A stretch of DNA of 64,000 nucleotides from Diadema setosum. Taxonomy: Eukaryota > Echinodermata > Echinoidea > Diadematoida > Diadematidae. The stretch is from assembly GCA_033980235.1 (NCBI GenBank), contig CM067075.1:24189061-24253060 (forward strand), written 5' to 3'. The position numbers were made by a program, and so were the translations under genes. The notes under the pieces are model-generated. The model was not told the origin of the DNA. It was given only the letters and a program-made list of their open reading frames with translations, and did not search any database. Below, in pieces: positions 8,963 to 22,299 of this stretch. How positions within the stretch are numbered: the first letter of the stretch is position 1; each line of letters begins with the position of its first letter.

Positions 8963-11136
8963 TCCCAACTTTTTGAGTTATTTTGCAAACAGACAAACCA
9001 ACGCCAATGATCACTCAAGCTCCTCTTTCCTTGGCGGAGGTAATTAATACAATGTAGTGGGCAATTCTGATTGATTCCATCAATACTATACCAGTTATGA
9101 ATGAATTTTCACTTTCTTTCAATTTAGGACAAATAGAATAATTGTTTGAATTTCCAGGAAGAAGTCTCCCTAGTGTATTTATGTTCCACCTTTTAAGGAC
9201 GTTCCTCAGTTAAAGTGAAGTCCATGTCATTTTCTTCAAACTTTCCATACTGTAACTTTGACCCATCCGAAGCCCAAATATGTAAATAAAACCATAGGTT
9301 CAAGTGCTTGTTTTTCTTCTACAGGACTTTGAAGAATATGACTAATCTGCCATCCTGTACCAAAATGATAGCGTTACAGGATCAAGACCATGACTGGCAC
9401 AAAATCTGCATTGACAAACTTAAATCCCCATAATTCTTTCAATATCCACGTTATTTTCTCCAAATTTGTAAGAATTGCAGAAAAAGGTACCCAAAACGAG
9501 GAAAAGGTTTTAAAGTTAGGGTTTACACTCTCATTCTAGAGCAAGCAGCGCCCTCACGCGGCAGAAAACACCGAAGTATGTGGACGCAAGCGTGGAAAAC
9601 TCCACATTGACATGCTTGCTTGTTTGTTTTACCCACTTGCTGTAACCATGTGCAGAAAGTGATAATGGAGGAAGAAGAATAAATATAAGGAAATGGGAGT
9701 TTTGGCATTAGTCTGAATGTCCTCCAAAGGAAAAACAAGTCTTAATAAAATGAAGTTGATTGTAGATTGCATGTGTTGGTTGTTGCAGTGGTTGGTAAAG
9801 TGCATGTTGTAAACTATGGAGATATACCTTGAGTACCCCCCCCCCCCCCCCGAAAAAAAAAAAATAATTCTTTGATTCTCCTTTTGTTACACCAGATTTG
9901 GTAATCAAAAATTAATATCTGAATGGTGAAAGTGATAAATACTTCTTTGATAATACTTTTGTGACATTGTATTTTGTAACCAAAAATTAAAAAAACAAAC
10001 AATATTTTATATTAGTAATGACCAGTTTAGATCTAATTTAGATTTTAACACAGATACTCAGATTGTTTTAGGTGTTAGACCTAAAGGTGAAATGGGTGTC
10101 ATGTTTGTTTTGTGCTGTTGCTGTTGTTGTTTTTAACACCTAGTCTCGTAGACTAGTAATCCCCGACTAGGGCCTATATAGGTATCTTAGCACTCCACTT
10201 GACCATGTTGATGAAGAGATAATGAACTGCATGTCACAAACCAAATCTACGGATTGAAAATGGAAACAGCTCAGTTCCACTTCCAAGCTTCCCGAGTCCG
10301 TAGATCAGTGTTGTGCTACCATGACCATGCAGCTCGGACCGCTGAACTTTGCATAGTACGTACAGATTGTAACGCGTACAGTCAGCACGCGAGCCAAGCA
10401 AGGCGGTGGGGAGCTGTCAGGTATCCGTACGTACCACACTCTAGCTCGATCTACTAGCAGCTGCTCAGCTCAGCTAGCTCAGCTCATTATTCGTGCGTGC
10501 GCTTCTATGCTCTTTGTTACGTAACTGCCAACCTGCGCAGCTAGGATGCGCACAAACTCAACTGAGGAACGTCCTTAAACCAATTCCTTCACTTTTTAAT
10601 CAGCATTTAGTTGAAAGAAAGGCAAAATATCTAAAATATGAGAAGTACATAATACCAGCAATTCACACACTCTTACCCCAAACCAGTGTCTTCCTGTGGT
10701 GTGACTGTGCATCTTCTTGCCAGGGTAAAAATAGAGCCATGTATGTCACTATTTCAACTATTGGTTGTATATTTATGTCTGCATTCTTGTGTAAATGATG
10801 TTACTACATATGTATGTGTGTAACTATTCATTTTGTAAGAATTACCTGGTATATTAAATTTTTGCAGTATTGATGAATGAGATACAAAACTGTGTGTAAT
10901 AGACTTGTAGTATATCCAGAGTAAATACTTGAAATGTGAAAATGAAGATTATGAACTGTTTTATCATGAAATAAAAGTCAAATACATTATATATATTTCA
11001 ATTACAAGTGCCTGGGTTTTTATTCCTTTTTGTCTTTCCTACATAGTGTATCAAGCTTAACTCCTTTTTACAAATCTACATTGTCAACACCATGTCATCA
11101 TACAATTCATATGGAGCAAATCACTGATGTAATGTT
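8963..11136. other. Long interval without recognised genes
   Basis: Only short frames occur, on both strands (for example 10254-10457 and 10493-10798 plus), without family motifs. A C-run/A-run junction lies at 9835-9863. I see no RNA gene. Confidence 0.4.
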
Positions 11137-11346
11137 TACTGTAAAACAAGGAATGTTCACATGCGTTATAATTTTGTGATTTTACGAGAGCCAAGATTCG
11201 CAAAATTAAAATGCATGTGACAGTTCTTGCCTACACAATATGCATTGATTGTAAGAGGCAACTCGCAAAAATTTCATGCTGCAGATCTGGCTGTCGGCTC
11301 CAATTTGCTAAAATTTAATGCCGCAAAACTATCATTTTTTACAGGG
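11137..11346. repeat. TACTGTAAAA-ended MITE, GCGAAA-type
   Basis: Left end TACTGTAAAACAAGGAATG and right end CATTTTTTACAGGGG form inverted arms. The interior has repeated GCAAAATTAAAATG / GCAAAACT motifs typical of this family. A fragment of the same subtype lies at 47235-47301. Confidence 0.5.
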
Positions 11347-12372
11347 GTGTTTTACAGAAAATGATTAAGAAAATGAATATGAAAGTCGATTGTGTTTGCC
11401 ACAAAAATTACCATTAAAGTGCATGGGTTATAATAATCTTTTTTTTTAATTTAATTTTACAGTTGATGATTCAATATTTCAAAAATAAATGAGCCATTCA
11501 ATGTGAAGGCATAAATATGGAAAAGAAGTATGGCTTAATCTTATCATACCCACAAAACCTTTACTAGTACATCATGGCTCATACAACACAAGACAAGCTC
11601 TATTCATAATTTTTCATTTTTAAATCCTCATTTCAATCACGATCGCCTCAATTGGCAACTCCAAACTGGATTTTGTTTTTCTTCTTCTTTAAATGTAAAT
11701 TTCCGATCCAGTTCAGACATAATGATGACTTTAAATTCTGTTAATTAATTATACTTCATCAGGATCTCCAGCAAAGAAGCATGTATCCTGTTAATGTGAT
11801 GTCTGCGAATGAAAGTTGGCAGAGCTGAAACATAAAGTACATTACTTTACTGATGGTTGTACTTGGTTACACTCTCCATGTGCCATGGTTATACTGTGTC
11901 ATCCATCAGTGAAACCTTTCTCTTCATATTTGCTGCTTCTTTCAAGAACCGTTTATTTTCACAACACCATACCATACTGAAATATAATGATTTCAAATCA
12001 TTGACTTAATATAATAGAACAGTGACTGGAAAATGCAGACGGTATTTTCTGTGCATCATTTTTGCAATTCCTCCATCATCCCAAGCCCACAAACAGTGAA
12101 TGACGGTATTGTAGCAATCTATGATCAGTGCATATTCTTGCTCATACCTTACCCACTAAACGGATGCTGTAAATAATTGTGTATTAAAGCCAAAACATAG
12201 TTCTGGTACGCCTGCAAAAATTGTCAAATTTCGCTCCCAAATGTACATGTATGCCTAAAAAATGTGTGGAATAACACTGTAATAACAAGTTATTCGTTGG
12301 GTAACGATGAAAATGCGAAAAATTAACCAAAAGGTTCGCCGGAGTCGCAATCTCAGAACTTGCCTGATCGGG
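11347..12372. other. No gene seen
   Basis: AT-rich intergenic DNA without recognised coding, RNA or repeat structure. Confidence 0.4.
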
Positions 12373-12640
12373 GTCAGGCTAACTCGGACTTGGGGACAAC
12401 TTGGCCTCGCTTTGGCGGCAGAGCTGAGTTGTCCCTCTGGATTGTACAGTGTTGTACTATGGGAGCGCTTCGCATTCTGGCTGGTCGCAGTTATGGGTCT
12501 AGTTAATACAGTGCGCGCATCAAAGAACTTCTTTGGCGGGCATGCAAAATTAATGTGCGCCTATGTATAGAATATGGCAATCATGCGTGTAAACTGTCTG
12601 AAAAAGGGCTGAGTTTTCCCCGAGACCGAGTTAGTCTGGA
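12373..12640. repeat. Inverted-repeat element with TCAGGCTAACTCGG arms
   Basis: The left arm near 12373-12395 (TCAGGCTAACTCGGACTTGG) is matched by a reverse-complement arm at 12618-12640 (CGAGACCGAGTTAGTCTGGA) with few mismatches. The element is more GC-rich than its surroundings. An open frame across it (12307-12570) shows no protein family. Confidence 0.5.
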
Positions 12641-13694
12641 TCCTTCTGGAATAAAAGTCGGTATACCGACCAAACTTTTGATCTCAAAATACTCCACAAC
12701 AACTCATCATCCCGGCAAATTGCATCAGCCAGGTAAGTTTCTTGGTAGACTCTTTCGACACATTGCAAGCAAATAGGAAATGGTGCCAGATGGGTTCTCA
12801 AAGTATGTTTTTACTTGAACCGCACTGATTTAACCACACCCCTTTTGGCTGTTGGGGGAAAGAAATGACAGTCCACCAACAAGCACAGATACTGCCATGT
12901 AACGGGTGGAGATACTGCCGACATGTTGGTTAATTAAGTGATATGTTTGGGGGAGAAAATGTGTTAATTTTTGTGCAAAAAAAAGAAGGAAATATACAGC
13001 TGTAGAAATCTAAGAAAAAGGAAATTATTTTTGACATTGAACATTGAACATGGCCCATACACTTTGTGCAAACATTCAGTTGGTATTGGCTGTAATTGTG
13101 TATAAACCGCTTCCTGAATTTTGACCCATTTCAGTGAGGAAAAAGTGTGGTGAATACACCGTTATTTACGGTACTGGTTTTCACATCTCATTACTTAGTT
13201 TTACAAAAATATATCGAAAAAAAAATGTCTGCCTCAGATTGTGTATGTCACTTCTTCCCTTGCATTGCTTTTTGGGAGCACCCACTAATCCCTCAGAGGG
13301 TGCAGGTCCATAAAAGAAGGCACAACTTTTCTGAAGCAGCATTATCCGCATTGCTGACTATCTTTTTTTTAGAATATATATTCATTCCATTGCTATTTGT
13401 AAGCACGAGCTGCTGATTCAAATGAATTCAACATAATACACGACCTCTTTCATTCTTCTTATTCTTTATAGCTCTTTGGGTTAATGTGCCAAGCATCTAA
13501 TTATGGTTGAACCTCGTAAGTGGTTACAAGTACTTGACACAGCTCTATGTTGTCACAGGATGACGACTTAATTTTCAAACTATCGTCGCAGCTCGAAACA
13601 TGCCTGCTGAAGGGTATTCATAATGTTCAAAGCTCAGCTAATAGTCCATCTCTCGTCTTGACTAGTGACAGTGATGTCAAGATCTCCTCCAGCT
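12641..13694. other. ZNF622 downstream region
   Basis: This DNA lies 3' of the ZNF622 stop on the minus strand and must hold its 3'UTR. No single poly(A) signal stands out. No other gene was recognised. Confidence 0.4.
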
Positions 13695-16600
13695 CTATAT
13701 GGGGTTCTGACTCCGGAAATGTTTCTGCAGCATGTTGGCCTTGGTGCCAAGGGACAGGTGCTGCCGGCTCCGGAACTTCTGGACGTAGCGCAGGTCCCGG
13801 ATCATCTTCTCCGCCGCCTCTCCTGCACAGAAGACAGAGAACGGAGGTCAAAGATTACAAACTTGTGTGACCAGCCAAACAACAACATTGGAAAGACGTG
13901 ACAAAGGAACATAAGCAGTGACACTACACCAATCTTGTATTCCATCTCTGAAGATAGCTGGTTGGTTGAATATCACATATCAATGAGTAGTCCACAAAGT
14001 AAAAAAAAAAAAAAGTCTAATGCCAAACTTGGTGAAAGAGACACAACTGCAGACATGAAGACAAACAAATTAGGATGCAAGTTTAGTTACTGTATGATTC
14101 TAGGAATTCATTCAAAAATTGAAATGCCATTACATTTTAATGAATCCTTACTAATCAACAGACTCCCCATAAAAATATTAAGTTATTACTTCTTTCTAGG
14201 AATACTATACATTCTCATTAGTTTATTACATGGATGCCTGACATATACTAGCTGACAATATCAAATTACTGAAGAACACACTACTGATGAGTCCTGTGCA
14301 AAACTAGCATGAACAACCTTAGCTGCACACACATTAGTATTTGCTTTGAGTGATTCAGGCTTTGTTTCTTTAAGTCCCTTGTAATCCAAGCTATATACAG
14401 TAGAAAAGAAATGATAGCAGCGTATTATGTCACTTCTCTCTGCAAAGCATCAAATATATGTGAAACAGTCGACTCACCTTTGTTGCCATGCCAACCAAGC
14501 GCCTTGTACTGGCTCATCAGTCGGCCAATGAGGGCTGGATTGCTTTTCACCACCCTCCTCTCAAGTGGAAGGTTCTGCTTGTAGTACCTGGAGAAGTCTC
14601 TGTGACCAATCTTGGCTCCTGCAGGGGAGAAATGCAAGATGTTTTTTTACCTACAGTGACTCAAAAACTAATACCAGTACTTCATTTTATTAACTGTTTT
14701 CTCTGAAACAAATTTACAAACTACACAATCACAAGTGTAAGAACACATTGTACAGGAAATCAACTTGAATAATCTTATCACAATCACGTAATCATAATTT
14801 TACAATAACCACTTCCCTGCCATATGTTGAAGATGAGTCATATGGCACTTCAGATTGAATGAAATTTGGATAGGTTTGTTGAACATATATATTTCGGTGA
14901 TCTTATTTGCCAGTGTTTTAATTTCAGAACTATTTTCTAACAAGTTCTGCATTTGCACTCACATTATGTCCCTTATTTCTTGTAAAAACAAGGATTTCAA
15001 AAAGTAATCTCCTGCAGATTTCCCATTGTATGTTGCCTGTTTCACTTCCACTGCTGACCTCAAAGTGACAAATATGAGTATAATTTCACAGCACAATATG
15101 CAAAGGGTTTGAAGCCAAATTCAGATTTGGTAACTCAGCTAAAATTTTGAGATGACATTAAACTCTACTTTTTGGTTGATTGGTCACAAGTCCAGACCAG
15201 TCTCGATCACACATTTTTAAGATAATGTAAACACAAAAAATTGCAGTTACACAAGTTGCTGATAACCATCCGTGTCAACTAGTACTTACAGGACTTGGGT
15301 CATGTTTCCCCAAGTCATAAGGCTGTAATTTTCACAATACAGAGACCTCTTGTTGTAACAAACCTTTTTTTTTCCAAAGTTTTGTTATATCAGTGTCTGA
15401 TAAACAGTCCCAAAAAAAACACCACACTTTAGAGTAAAAAAGGTTACTTTGTTGCAAGGAGAATTTGTTATACCAGCGTTCTTTATACAAGAGATCACTG
15501 TTGGTGATTATTTTAGTTAAGGGTAATTCTGCAGTGATTTTCGTCCACCAACATAACCAGCAAATATCAAACAAGAGTATAAAATGCAAACATCTATGAT
15601 ATTACGTTTTCTTCAAACCTTAATACTATATAAACATTACTGAAGTGTAAAGAGCATTACCTGATGGAAGGACAAGTTCAAAGCCCTCCTGGTGGATTTC
15701 TTGGCCGCCAATCTCCATCTCCTCCTCGATCTCCTCCTCCTCCTCCTCCTCCTCCTCCTCCGCATCACCTCCAACGGCTCCACCATTCCTCTCGTCAAAG
15801 TCAGGATAACTTTTCCTGGTTTCAAGACATTGATACAGGAAGGACACCCAAGATGAGAGACACCAAAAATTGTCATCTGAGAGTTACTTTCAAACGGGTT
15901 CACATGACTAAATGCTCGAGAGAAAGATACAGTGGACTCGCATTATAAGGAAAGCATCAGCACTGGTAATTTTCTTTTGTTATATCAAAATTCCGTTATA
16001 ACCGAACAAATAAACAAGAAAGAACAAAGAGCGGATAATTTTGCGGCCAGAATTTTTACTTCGTTGTAACCAGAATTTCGTTAAAACCGTGTTCGTTATA
16101 ACAGGAGTGCACTGTAGCAAGTCTCATGCCAGAGAGGTCGAGAGTTCCACCAAAAATCAGTGAGTAATTAAACTTGCGTTAGGCATATATGTATTTATGC
16201 ATGTTTACCTACGAATACCAACCTTCTCCCTCATCAAAGTCTTGTGTACTTTACTGCACTGAACAAATCAATGCTATCTGGCCAGCAAAATCACCTTAAT
16301 GTTACACGCCTCTACCTTCATATCCATATCTGACCATAATAAAAGACAGCAAATAAAACTTGTTTTTCTCAACTGAGATATCCACATATGTGCCTGGCAT
16401 AATTTTAAACTCCATTTGAGAGCGCTCTGCTCTATAACTTTAAATGGTCTTTGAACTTTTAAATTTATCCTACAATTGTACTTTAATGAATATCGTCGCT
16501 GGGGTGACAAGACCTCGTATCTACAAAATGTCAAATGTTCAGGAGAGCCAAAAAACATGGCGGCCAAAGCACTATAGCGAATGGGATAGCCTTTCTTTTG

Positions 16601-19170
16601 ACATGCTGTGGTGGCTTCATTTTTGGAGGATAAAGACTTGAGGGATTTGGACAGGACATCACTTTACCCATTATTTGACAATTAATCCAAAAAAGCCATT
16701 TTCATCAAAATTGCAGATACAAGGTCTTGTCACCCCAGCGACGATATACAATTTGTTATCACACAGAAATCAGTGCAGAGATTAGTACAGTGAAACGAAG
16801 ATCAGTCTATAAGGAGACTAACCTGTAATCATAGAAATCTGAATATTCAAAGATGGCATCTCCCTCATACAGCAACTTGCAGTGGCCTTTGTCCCTCATG
16901 TGACGCTGCACTGAATCAAGTGAGAAGAATGTCTTGCCCTTCTGGTTGCACCACAGACACATGAAGTCCAGTCCAACTTTAACACCTTCACAAGAAAAAA
17001 AAAAAAGTTCTTCAAAAGATCTTGAATGAAACAACTCACAGTGTTGGGGATACAAAAATCACTGCCTGTACATGTATGTTCACTCCAGTGCACTCACGTT
17101 ATAATATGGCTTTAACACAATTTCAGATACAATGTATTAAAATTCAGGTTCCAAAATTATCATCTATACATCTTTATATCCTTTATTTGTTTGGCTATAA
17201 TGAAATTTTGATATAACACAAGACCACTACCCATCCCGAGGACTCGCCTGTACATATTAATACGTTGTGCAACTTTTAACATAAAAATTCAACTTTGATA
17301 CTCTTTTAGGCATACAAATACTACAAGCTGGAATAATGACCCAATGGTTCATGAGTGCTATGATCCCTTTTCATCCAAAATGTTAACCACATATTGCAAT
17401 TTTGCAATCTTTGCAGAAACTGAGACAAATCCAGGGTATTATTTCTTCGAAGACAAGTGTCATCACAACTTTCACTGCACAGATTTGAGATCCTAAATTA
17501 CACAATAACTCGGGCAGGTGTCAGAACAATTTGATCCCTTCCTTGCCCAGGTTTTTGTTTCAAATTGCACCTAAAGAGAAAATTTCTAATTCAAATGTAT
17601 TACAAGCATATTCAAATATACAATATGTTCTACTTGTGCACTTATACGACAAAAGTATTTACATCAAGTTAAGTTCCCTTGCATCGTTAGAAAATAATTC
17701 CTTATCTATAAAGCAATCTCAATATTTCATGTATCTCCTACTATACCTAGATACGTCAAAAAGCCTTCCATGTCGACCAGGTACTCGACGTTGGGAATGA
17801 AGAAGCTGTGGGCGGTGGTCATGTGACTCAAGTTGTTCTCCATCGTGGATGAGGAGTGGCTGCAAAAGAGGCAGTCTGTTGTCGGGATCTCTTCTCCTTC
17901 CACATCCTCCCACTCTGCATCCTCCTCATCACTTGCGTCCATATCTGTCAGAAAACAAAAAAAAAACAAAAACAAAACAAAAATCATGCCCAATGAGCAG
18001 AAAATTATTTTCCTAGTATCACATAGCTCTTTGCTATGCATTTTGGTACGACTGCTATACAAAATGCCATTTGTTATAAAGTGGTTTCATTACATTGAAT
18101 TGTACATAGTTCTTTCAAAATACAGGTCCATCGACTCCCCAATCACTATTCAATTTTGAAAAGGGAAATCATGCCCTGATGTGTAATGGGGACACTGCAA
18201 TCAAATGAGGAGTTCGCCAAGACGCACATTTCAAGTTTGGAACATCAAATATGCATGGAAGGAAACACTGTAAATCACTAAAAATAGCAACAGACATTTG
18301 GCACTGCAAACTTTGAATAACGTAAGGGAGGGTGTTCCCTTAGGCAAGCTTTGTTTATGAACAGCGTATATTTGAACGCGACAAACACTTGGTCTCATTC
18401 AATATAGCTAAACATAAAACATTACAGCGTCATGTGCACTCTGAAGTATGATCTTATGTAACTTATCAATATTTCAGAAAGTCAATTAACAGTTCTGCAT
18501 CATTTTAAAGTTCTGATCAAATTTTATAGAACATCTTGAAATGTAATAAAGTACTAAAGATACCTAGACAGATATTCAACAGAGAAGTGAACTCATTTTG
18601 ATTTTGCACCCTCCGGCTGGCCTTCTGAAGTCATTAATTACCTTCTGTAGCAGGCACTCTCGAGGACACAGTTTCAGACCCCTTCTGAGGCTTCGATGAT
18701 GAGGATGAGGATGAACCAGAGTTGTCATTAAGTCGCTTCTCCTTTCGCTTGTCCGTCTCCTCTTTCATCATCTTCTGGCCTTCGTAGGCATCCACGCGTG
18801 CCTGTTCCTGCCTGTTTTTTGCATTTTTCTTTGCCACCTCATCACGATTGTCCCTGTTCTCCGACGCCTTGGCCTTGGACTCTGCCTCCTTGTGCTTCTT
18901 GGAATTCAGGTGGTTTGTGTAGGCGTTCTCCGTCCCAAAGTGCTTCCCGCACAGGCTACAGTACTTCGAAGTGTCGCGCTCCTGCTCGGCAGACTTTGAC
19001 TGCTGTGCCAGGACGCGCTGCTTGAACTCGGCCGCAGTAACTGGGGGCAACTCTGCCACCTTGCGTTTGAGGTTGTAGCGGTGCCAATCGGACTTGTAGT
19101 GCGCCCTCTGTAGATCAGCGCTGGCAAATGCCACTCGGCACGAGATGCAGGTGAATGTTGCACTCGACAT
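13695..19170 (-). CDS. ZNF622: ZNF622 / Rei1-like zinc finger protein, 60S maturation factor
   Basis: Six exons: 18642-19170, 17747-17944, 16823-16985, 15661-15815, 14478-14618, 13695-13822. They total 1314 bp (437 aa), and every junction is GT-AG with matching phase. The start is ATG at 19170 (MSSATFTCISCRVAF). C2H2-type fingers follow in order: CISC...H, CSLCGKHFGTENAYTNHLNS, CLFCSHSS...HMTTAH, CLWCNQKGKTFF...HMRDKGHC. Then come the conserved FELVLPSGAKIGHRDFSRYY, SQYKALGWHG, and a basic C-terminus (KMIRDLRYVQKFRSRQHLSL, LGTKANMLQKHFRSQNPI). Yeast Rei1/Reh1 and human ZNF622 bind cytoplasmic pre-60S subunits and help release export factors; ZNF622 also has reported kinase-signalling links. 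An acidic, mostly Glu run in exon 4 is encoded by a trinucleotide repeat. Introns carry MITEs. Confidence 0.95.
15731..15761 (-). repeat. ZNF622: Coding trinucleotide repeat (poly-Glu) in ZNF622 exon 4
   Basis: (CTC)n on the plus strand encodes a run of about ten glutamates on the minus strand. It lies between the YPDFDE and the FELVLPSG blocks, in the linker that is acidic and variable in vertebrate orthologues. Confidence 0.9.
15929..16115. repeat. MITE with CAGTGGACTC / GTTATAAC ends (ZNF622 intron)
   Basis: Left end ACAGTGGACTCGCATTATAA, right end GTTATAACAGGAGTGCACTGT. The interior repeats GTTATAAC / CGTTATAACC and TCGTTGTAACC motifs. A right-end fragment of the same family is at about 57135-57170. 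Confidence 0.75.
16491..16746. repeat. TA-flanked MITE with long inverted arms (ZNF622 intron)
   Basis: Arms of about 36 bp begin TCGTCGCTGGGGTGACAAGA and are mirrored at the right end with a few mismatches. Each side is bordered by TA, the target duplication of Tc1/mariner-class elements. Total length is 256 bp. It lies in the intron between exons 3 and 4. Confidence 0.85.
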
Positions 19171-19639
19171 GTCTTGATCTTCTTTTTGTTATTCTCTTAA
19201 TCTCTGGATATTTTCTTTAATCTAAAAGCTTGAAATAAAAAAGGGGAAATGTATGAAAATTTACTGCCTTTTCTAACAAAATGGAAAGAGTTAGATATCT
19301 AATTCATCAAATGATAATCTACCAGATATAGAGTAACTGCGTCAGTAAGCGGCCGTGCAGCCGTTCACGGCAGGTACAACATACACGGTAATATACAGCT
19401 AAACACAGCATTGCACTGTCACATGCACACTACACATACACTAACACACTAGCAATCAACAAAAACCAACCGATAAAATGGGCACGATCTCTGACGAAAG
19501 TGAAATTTTCTCACCTAAATGACAACATATCGCATCCAAAATGAAATTTTCAGTACTTCTTAACATAACAGTTAAGAAACAATGGTCCAAGAAACTGTAT
19601 TTTTTGTTGTTTTCTCGATGTTCAGGGATTTTGAAAACA

Positions 19640-19870
19640 TATCCTCACGTAAAACAGAACTTTCGCGAGCCGATGTGGGCCGCCATTTTTTTCGGAAAAT
19701 GGATGTTACCATCGAAAAAAAGTGAGAAAAACACGAGAAAGACATCAACAACACCGCCAGAATTGCGATCTTGTTTGCGGCCAATGCATGTGCGCACGCT
19801 ATTTTCACGTGCTTTCGCAATGGGAATTGGCGCTTACGCAATGTTCGCGAGACATGTGAAGGCGTTCAGC
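19640..19870. promoter_or_regulatory. CpG-containing promoter candidate upstream of ZNF622
   Basis: This stretch 470-700 bp upstream of the ZNF622 ATG is locally rich in CpG. It holds GGGCCGCCATTTTTT (19676-19690), a strong match to the YY1 site, and two TCGCGAG/TTCGCGAGAC boxes (about 19662 and 19844). These motifs are typical of housekeeping promoters in animals. Which of the two divergent genes it drives is not decidable here. Confidence 0.4.
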
Positions 19871-20696
19871 CAAAGATCGCGGAGCACGCGCGTATTGCAT
19901 AGGGATTGTACATCGTGCCGCAAGCAGAAATACTACGTCGCATATCGCCCTTATCGGCGAAAATTGTGCCGGGTTTTGCCCTGGTAAATCATGAAAACTG
20001 CGTTGGTCAATGGTAAATTTCTTTCATGAAAACAATTGCGTTAATGAATAATCTAGTCTATGATATATGAAATGGTTGAAAATAATTTGCCTGATTTGTT
20101 TACAAGTTGGAAAAACCCTCAACAATGCTTAAACTACCGCAAACGGGATATTTTACTCTATAGAACACATGCATAAACCATAAAATTGAATGACAAACTT
20201 ACTAAGAGCACACACCTTCCTTGCTTTCTTGTTTTCTTACATTTCATTTTAGATTTTCACTGTTGATTAACAGCCTACACTGCCGCCAATCATCAATCAA
20301 CTCCTATAGAAGCCATGGCCATAACCACTAGAGGATCTGAATTTAAATTTACACTTACATATTTCTACACCAAGCGTATGACTAAGTAATATCTTTTGAC
20401 GTATAAAACAGACGGTACAGCAGAAGAACCCACATTGCTCTCTCACTATCACACTGTATAGTCAGATAGTCTATGCACTAAAATCACTTTTACTTTTAAA
20501 TTACAGAGACACCATGCACCACTAACTTGCCAAATCGAATCATGGGATGGACAACGCGCTTTACTCTACCTCTCGAGCTCTCGCCTCTAGACTCAGTCAA
20601 GTATGGTGCTAGTGAGTAGTGAGTGGTAGTGCTGGTCCTGGTGCCGAAAGCTCGACGTAGACTCTAACAAAAATCGTAGGAAATATTAACACTTAC

Positions 20697-20770
20697 CATC
20701 ATCAGACGCAACCCATTCAATACTGCACTGATTACTCGCTAGTTGGCAGTAAGAGATGGAAGAAGAAGAT
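20697..20770 (-). other. Possible 5' non-coding exon end (ZNF622 side)
   Basis: A perfect minus-strand donor (GATGATG then GTAAGTG, boundary 20697) ends an ATG-free open stretch. An acceptor-like TTTTTTATTTCAAG lies near 19230 upstream of the ZNF622 ATG. The two could splice a 5'UTR exon onto ZNF622. RNA evidence is lacking. Confidence 0.25.
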
Positions 20771-22299
20771 GGAAATACACTACTATCTATGATGCTGTAC
20801 TTTACTTCCCATGTTATAGGCCTTGGATGGTGCTGTGTGTATGTGTGTGGAGTCCGAGTAGATATTGCACAACTTTTCGCAACATTGCCAATTTCTTTTC
20901 CCGTAGACAACGATTATTACACTTGAGCTGGCAGTAGAGAACCCAGAGAAGTAACTTTAAACAAAAATAAATAGTTTCTTATTTCTGATATTTTTTTATT
21001 GATTTTAAATACAAAATATTGATTTTATTACAAAACTACTAGTACACACAGCAAAGATGTACCAAAGAGTATTCTATCAGAGAGATCTCTTTGACATACT
21101 GGATGATGTGGATAATATTATGGACCATTTATGTACGCGCACGCACCTACATGTACGCACGCACTGTAAAGAACCTTTTCAAGAGTTCGCGGAACACTGG
21201 GAGAAATGGTCGGTACCTAACGCTCAAGAAATCCACATAAATCTCGAAAAATATGTTACATATTCACCTATTATTTAAAGACAATGAGAAATAAAAACTG
21301 CTTAAAGTATTTCCTGTCACACTAGGTTCTGAGTATCTCAGATACTAAATATTTTGAGAAAAATTGATGGGTTGTCCCGTGTCTTCTGTCGCAGAGCCGA
21401 CCGACAGCTGAAGTTTTGTGTTTTGTACTCGTATTGTGAACATGTAAATTCTACTCCAGCCGCTACTCGTAGTGGTGGTATGGTAGTTCAATGAGAATAA
21501 GCTGTTCTTTTCCTTGATGAGGATGGGTTCTTGATAATGAATCTGAAGGTTCTAGATTAATATCACAATTCAAATTTCATTTGAATCAAACTGGTCAGTA
21601 CGACAGTAGTATGGTCTACCCTAATTAAACAAAGCTCAGACATGATTCTGTAGGGGTGGGACTGTGAGAATACTCTGGCCCTCTGCTCTGCTGCTGCATC
21701 CATTTATTAGAAAAGGTAGGGAGCTCAAGCCGCCAGAGATGATGATTCGACTGTTCCAAGATATGACTGCTCACCATTGGTGCACTTGAAATGGCAAACA
21801 TGCATTTCTAAAATCAACTGCAGGGCCAAACCAAGCTAGTGACAGTAGGCCTACTTTCGGCTTTTGCGCCCGTTTGAATTTAATCACAATTTGAATCAAA
21901 TGTGCACAAACTCACCCTTGTTAATCAGTAACCTAAAAATAAGTAAAATACATGCATCTGAGTCTCCGAAGTTGTATAGAAGTCAAGTTTTAATGGCAAT
22001 AATTCTTTTAGTATCTGCAAGTGTCGGAAAATCGTTGAAAAATCTTGATCACTTGAAATATTGCTCTGTACACAACAAGAAGCACAGCACGAATACGTCA
22101 CAGCCCATGCACCTAGGCCATATAGCTAGGGTACCGGTAGATCATTTGGTCTGAATGTAGCCACATAGTGGCTTTTTCTATGGTATCGTTGGAAAGCAAA
22201 AATTTGTTTTTTCTCTTTACCTTTGCCAAGTCTTGCATGAGTGGTTGGTTGTGCGTAGCTTCAAAGTGGTTGAGCGAGTGTGTGCTGCCAGTTATATCT

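Noticed and set aside
13627..13851. Minus frame starting MTSVLCLLCRRGGG
   Set aside because: Wrong frame over ZNF622 exon 6; the spliced phase gives KMIRDLRYVQKFRSR.
15637..15903. Arg-rich and Pro-rich frames over ZNF622 exon 4
   Set aside because: Off-frame readings of the GAG repeat; the exon phase fixes the Glu frame.
16553..16566. AAACATGGCGGCC, YY1-like motif
   Set aside because: Inside a MITE in an intron; no other promoter signal nearby.
18798..19163. Pro/Ser- or Cys-rich frames over ZNF622 exon 1
   Set aside because: Shadow frames of the C2H2 coding exon.
19541..19987. 148-codon plus frame upstream of ZNF622
   Set aside because: Coincides with the CpG-containing promoter candidate; no recognisable domain or splice context.
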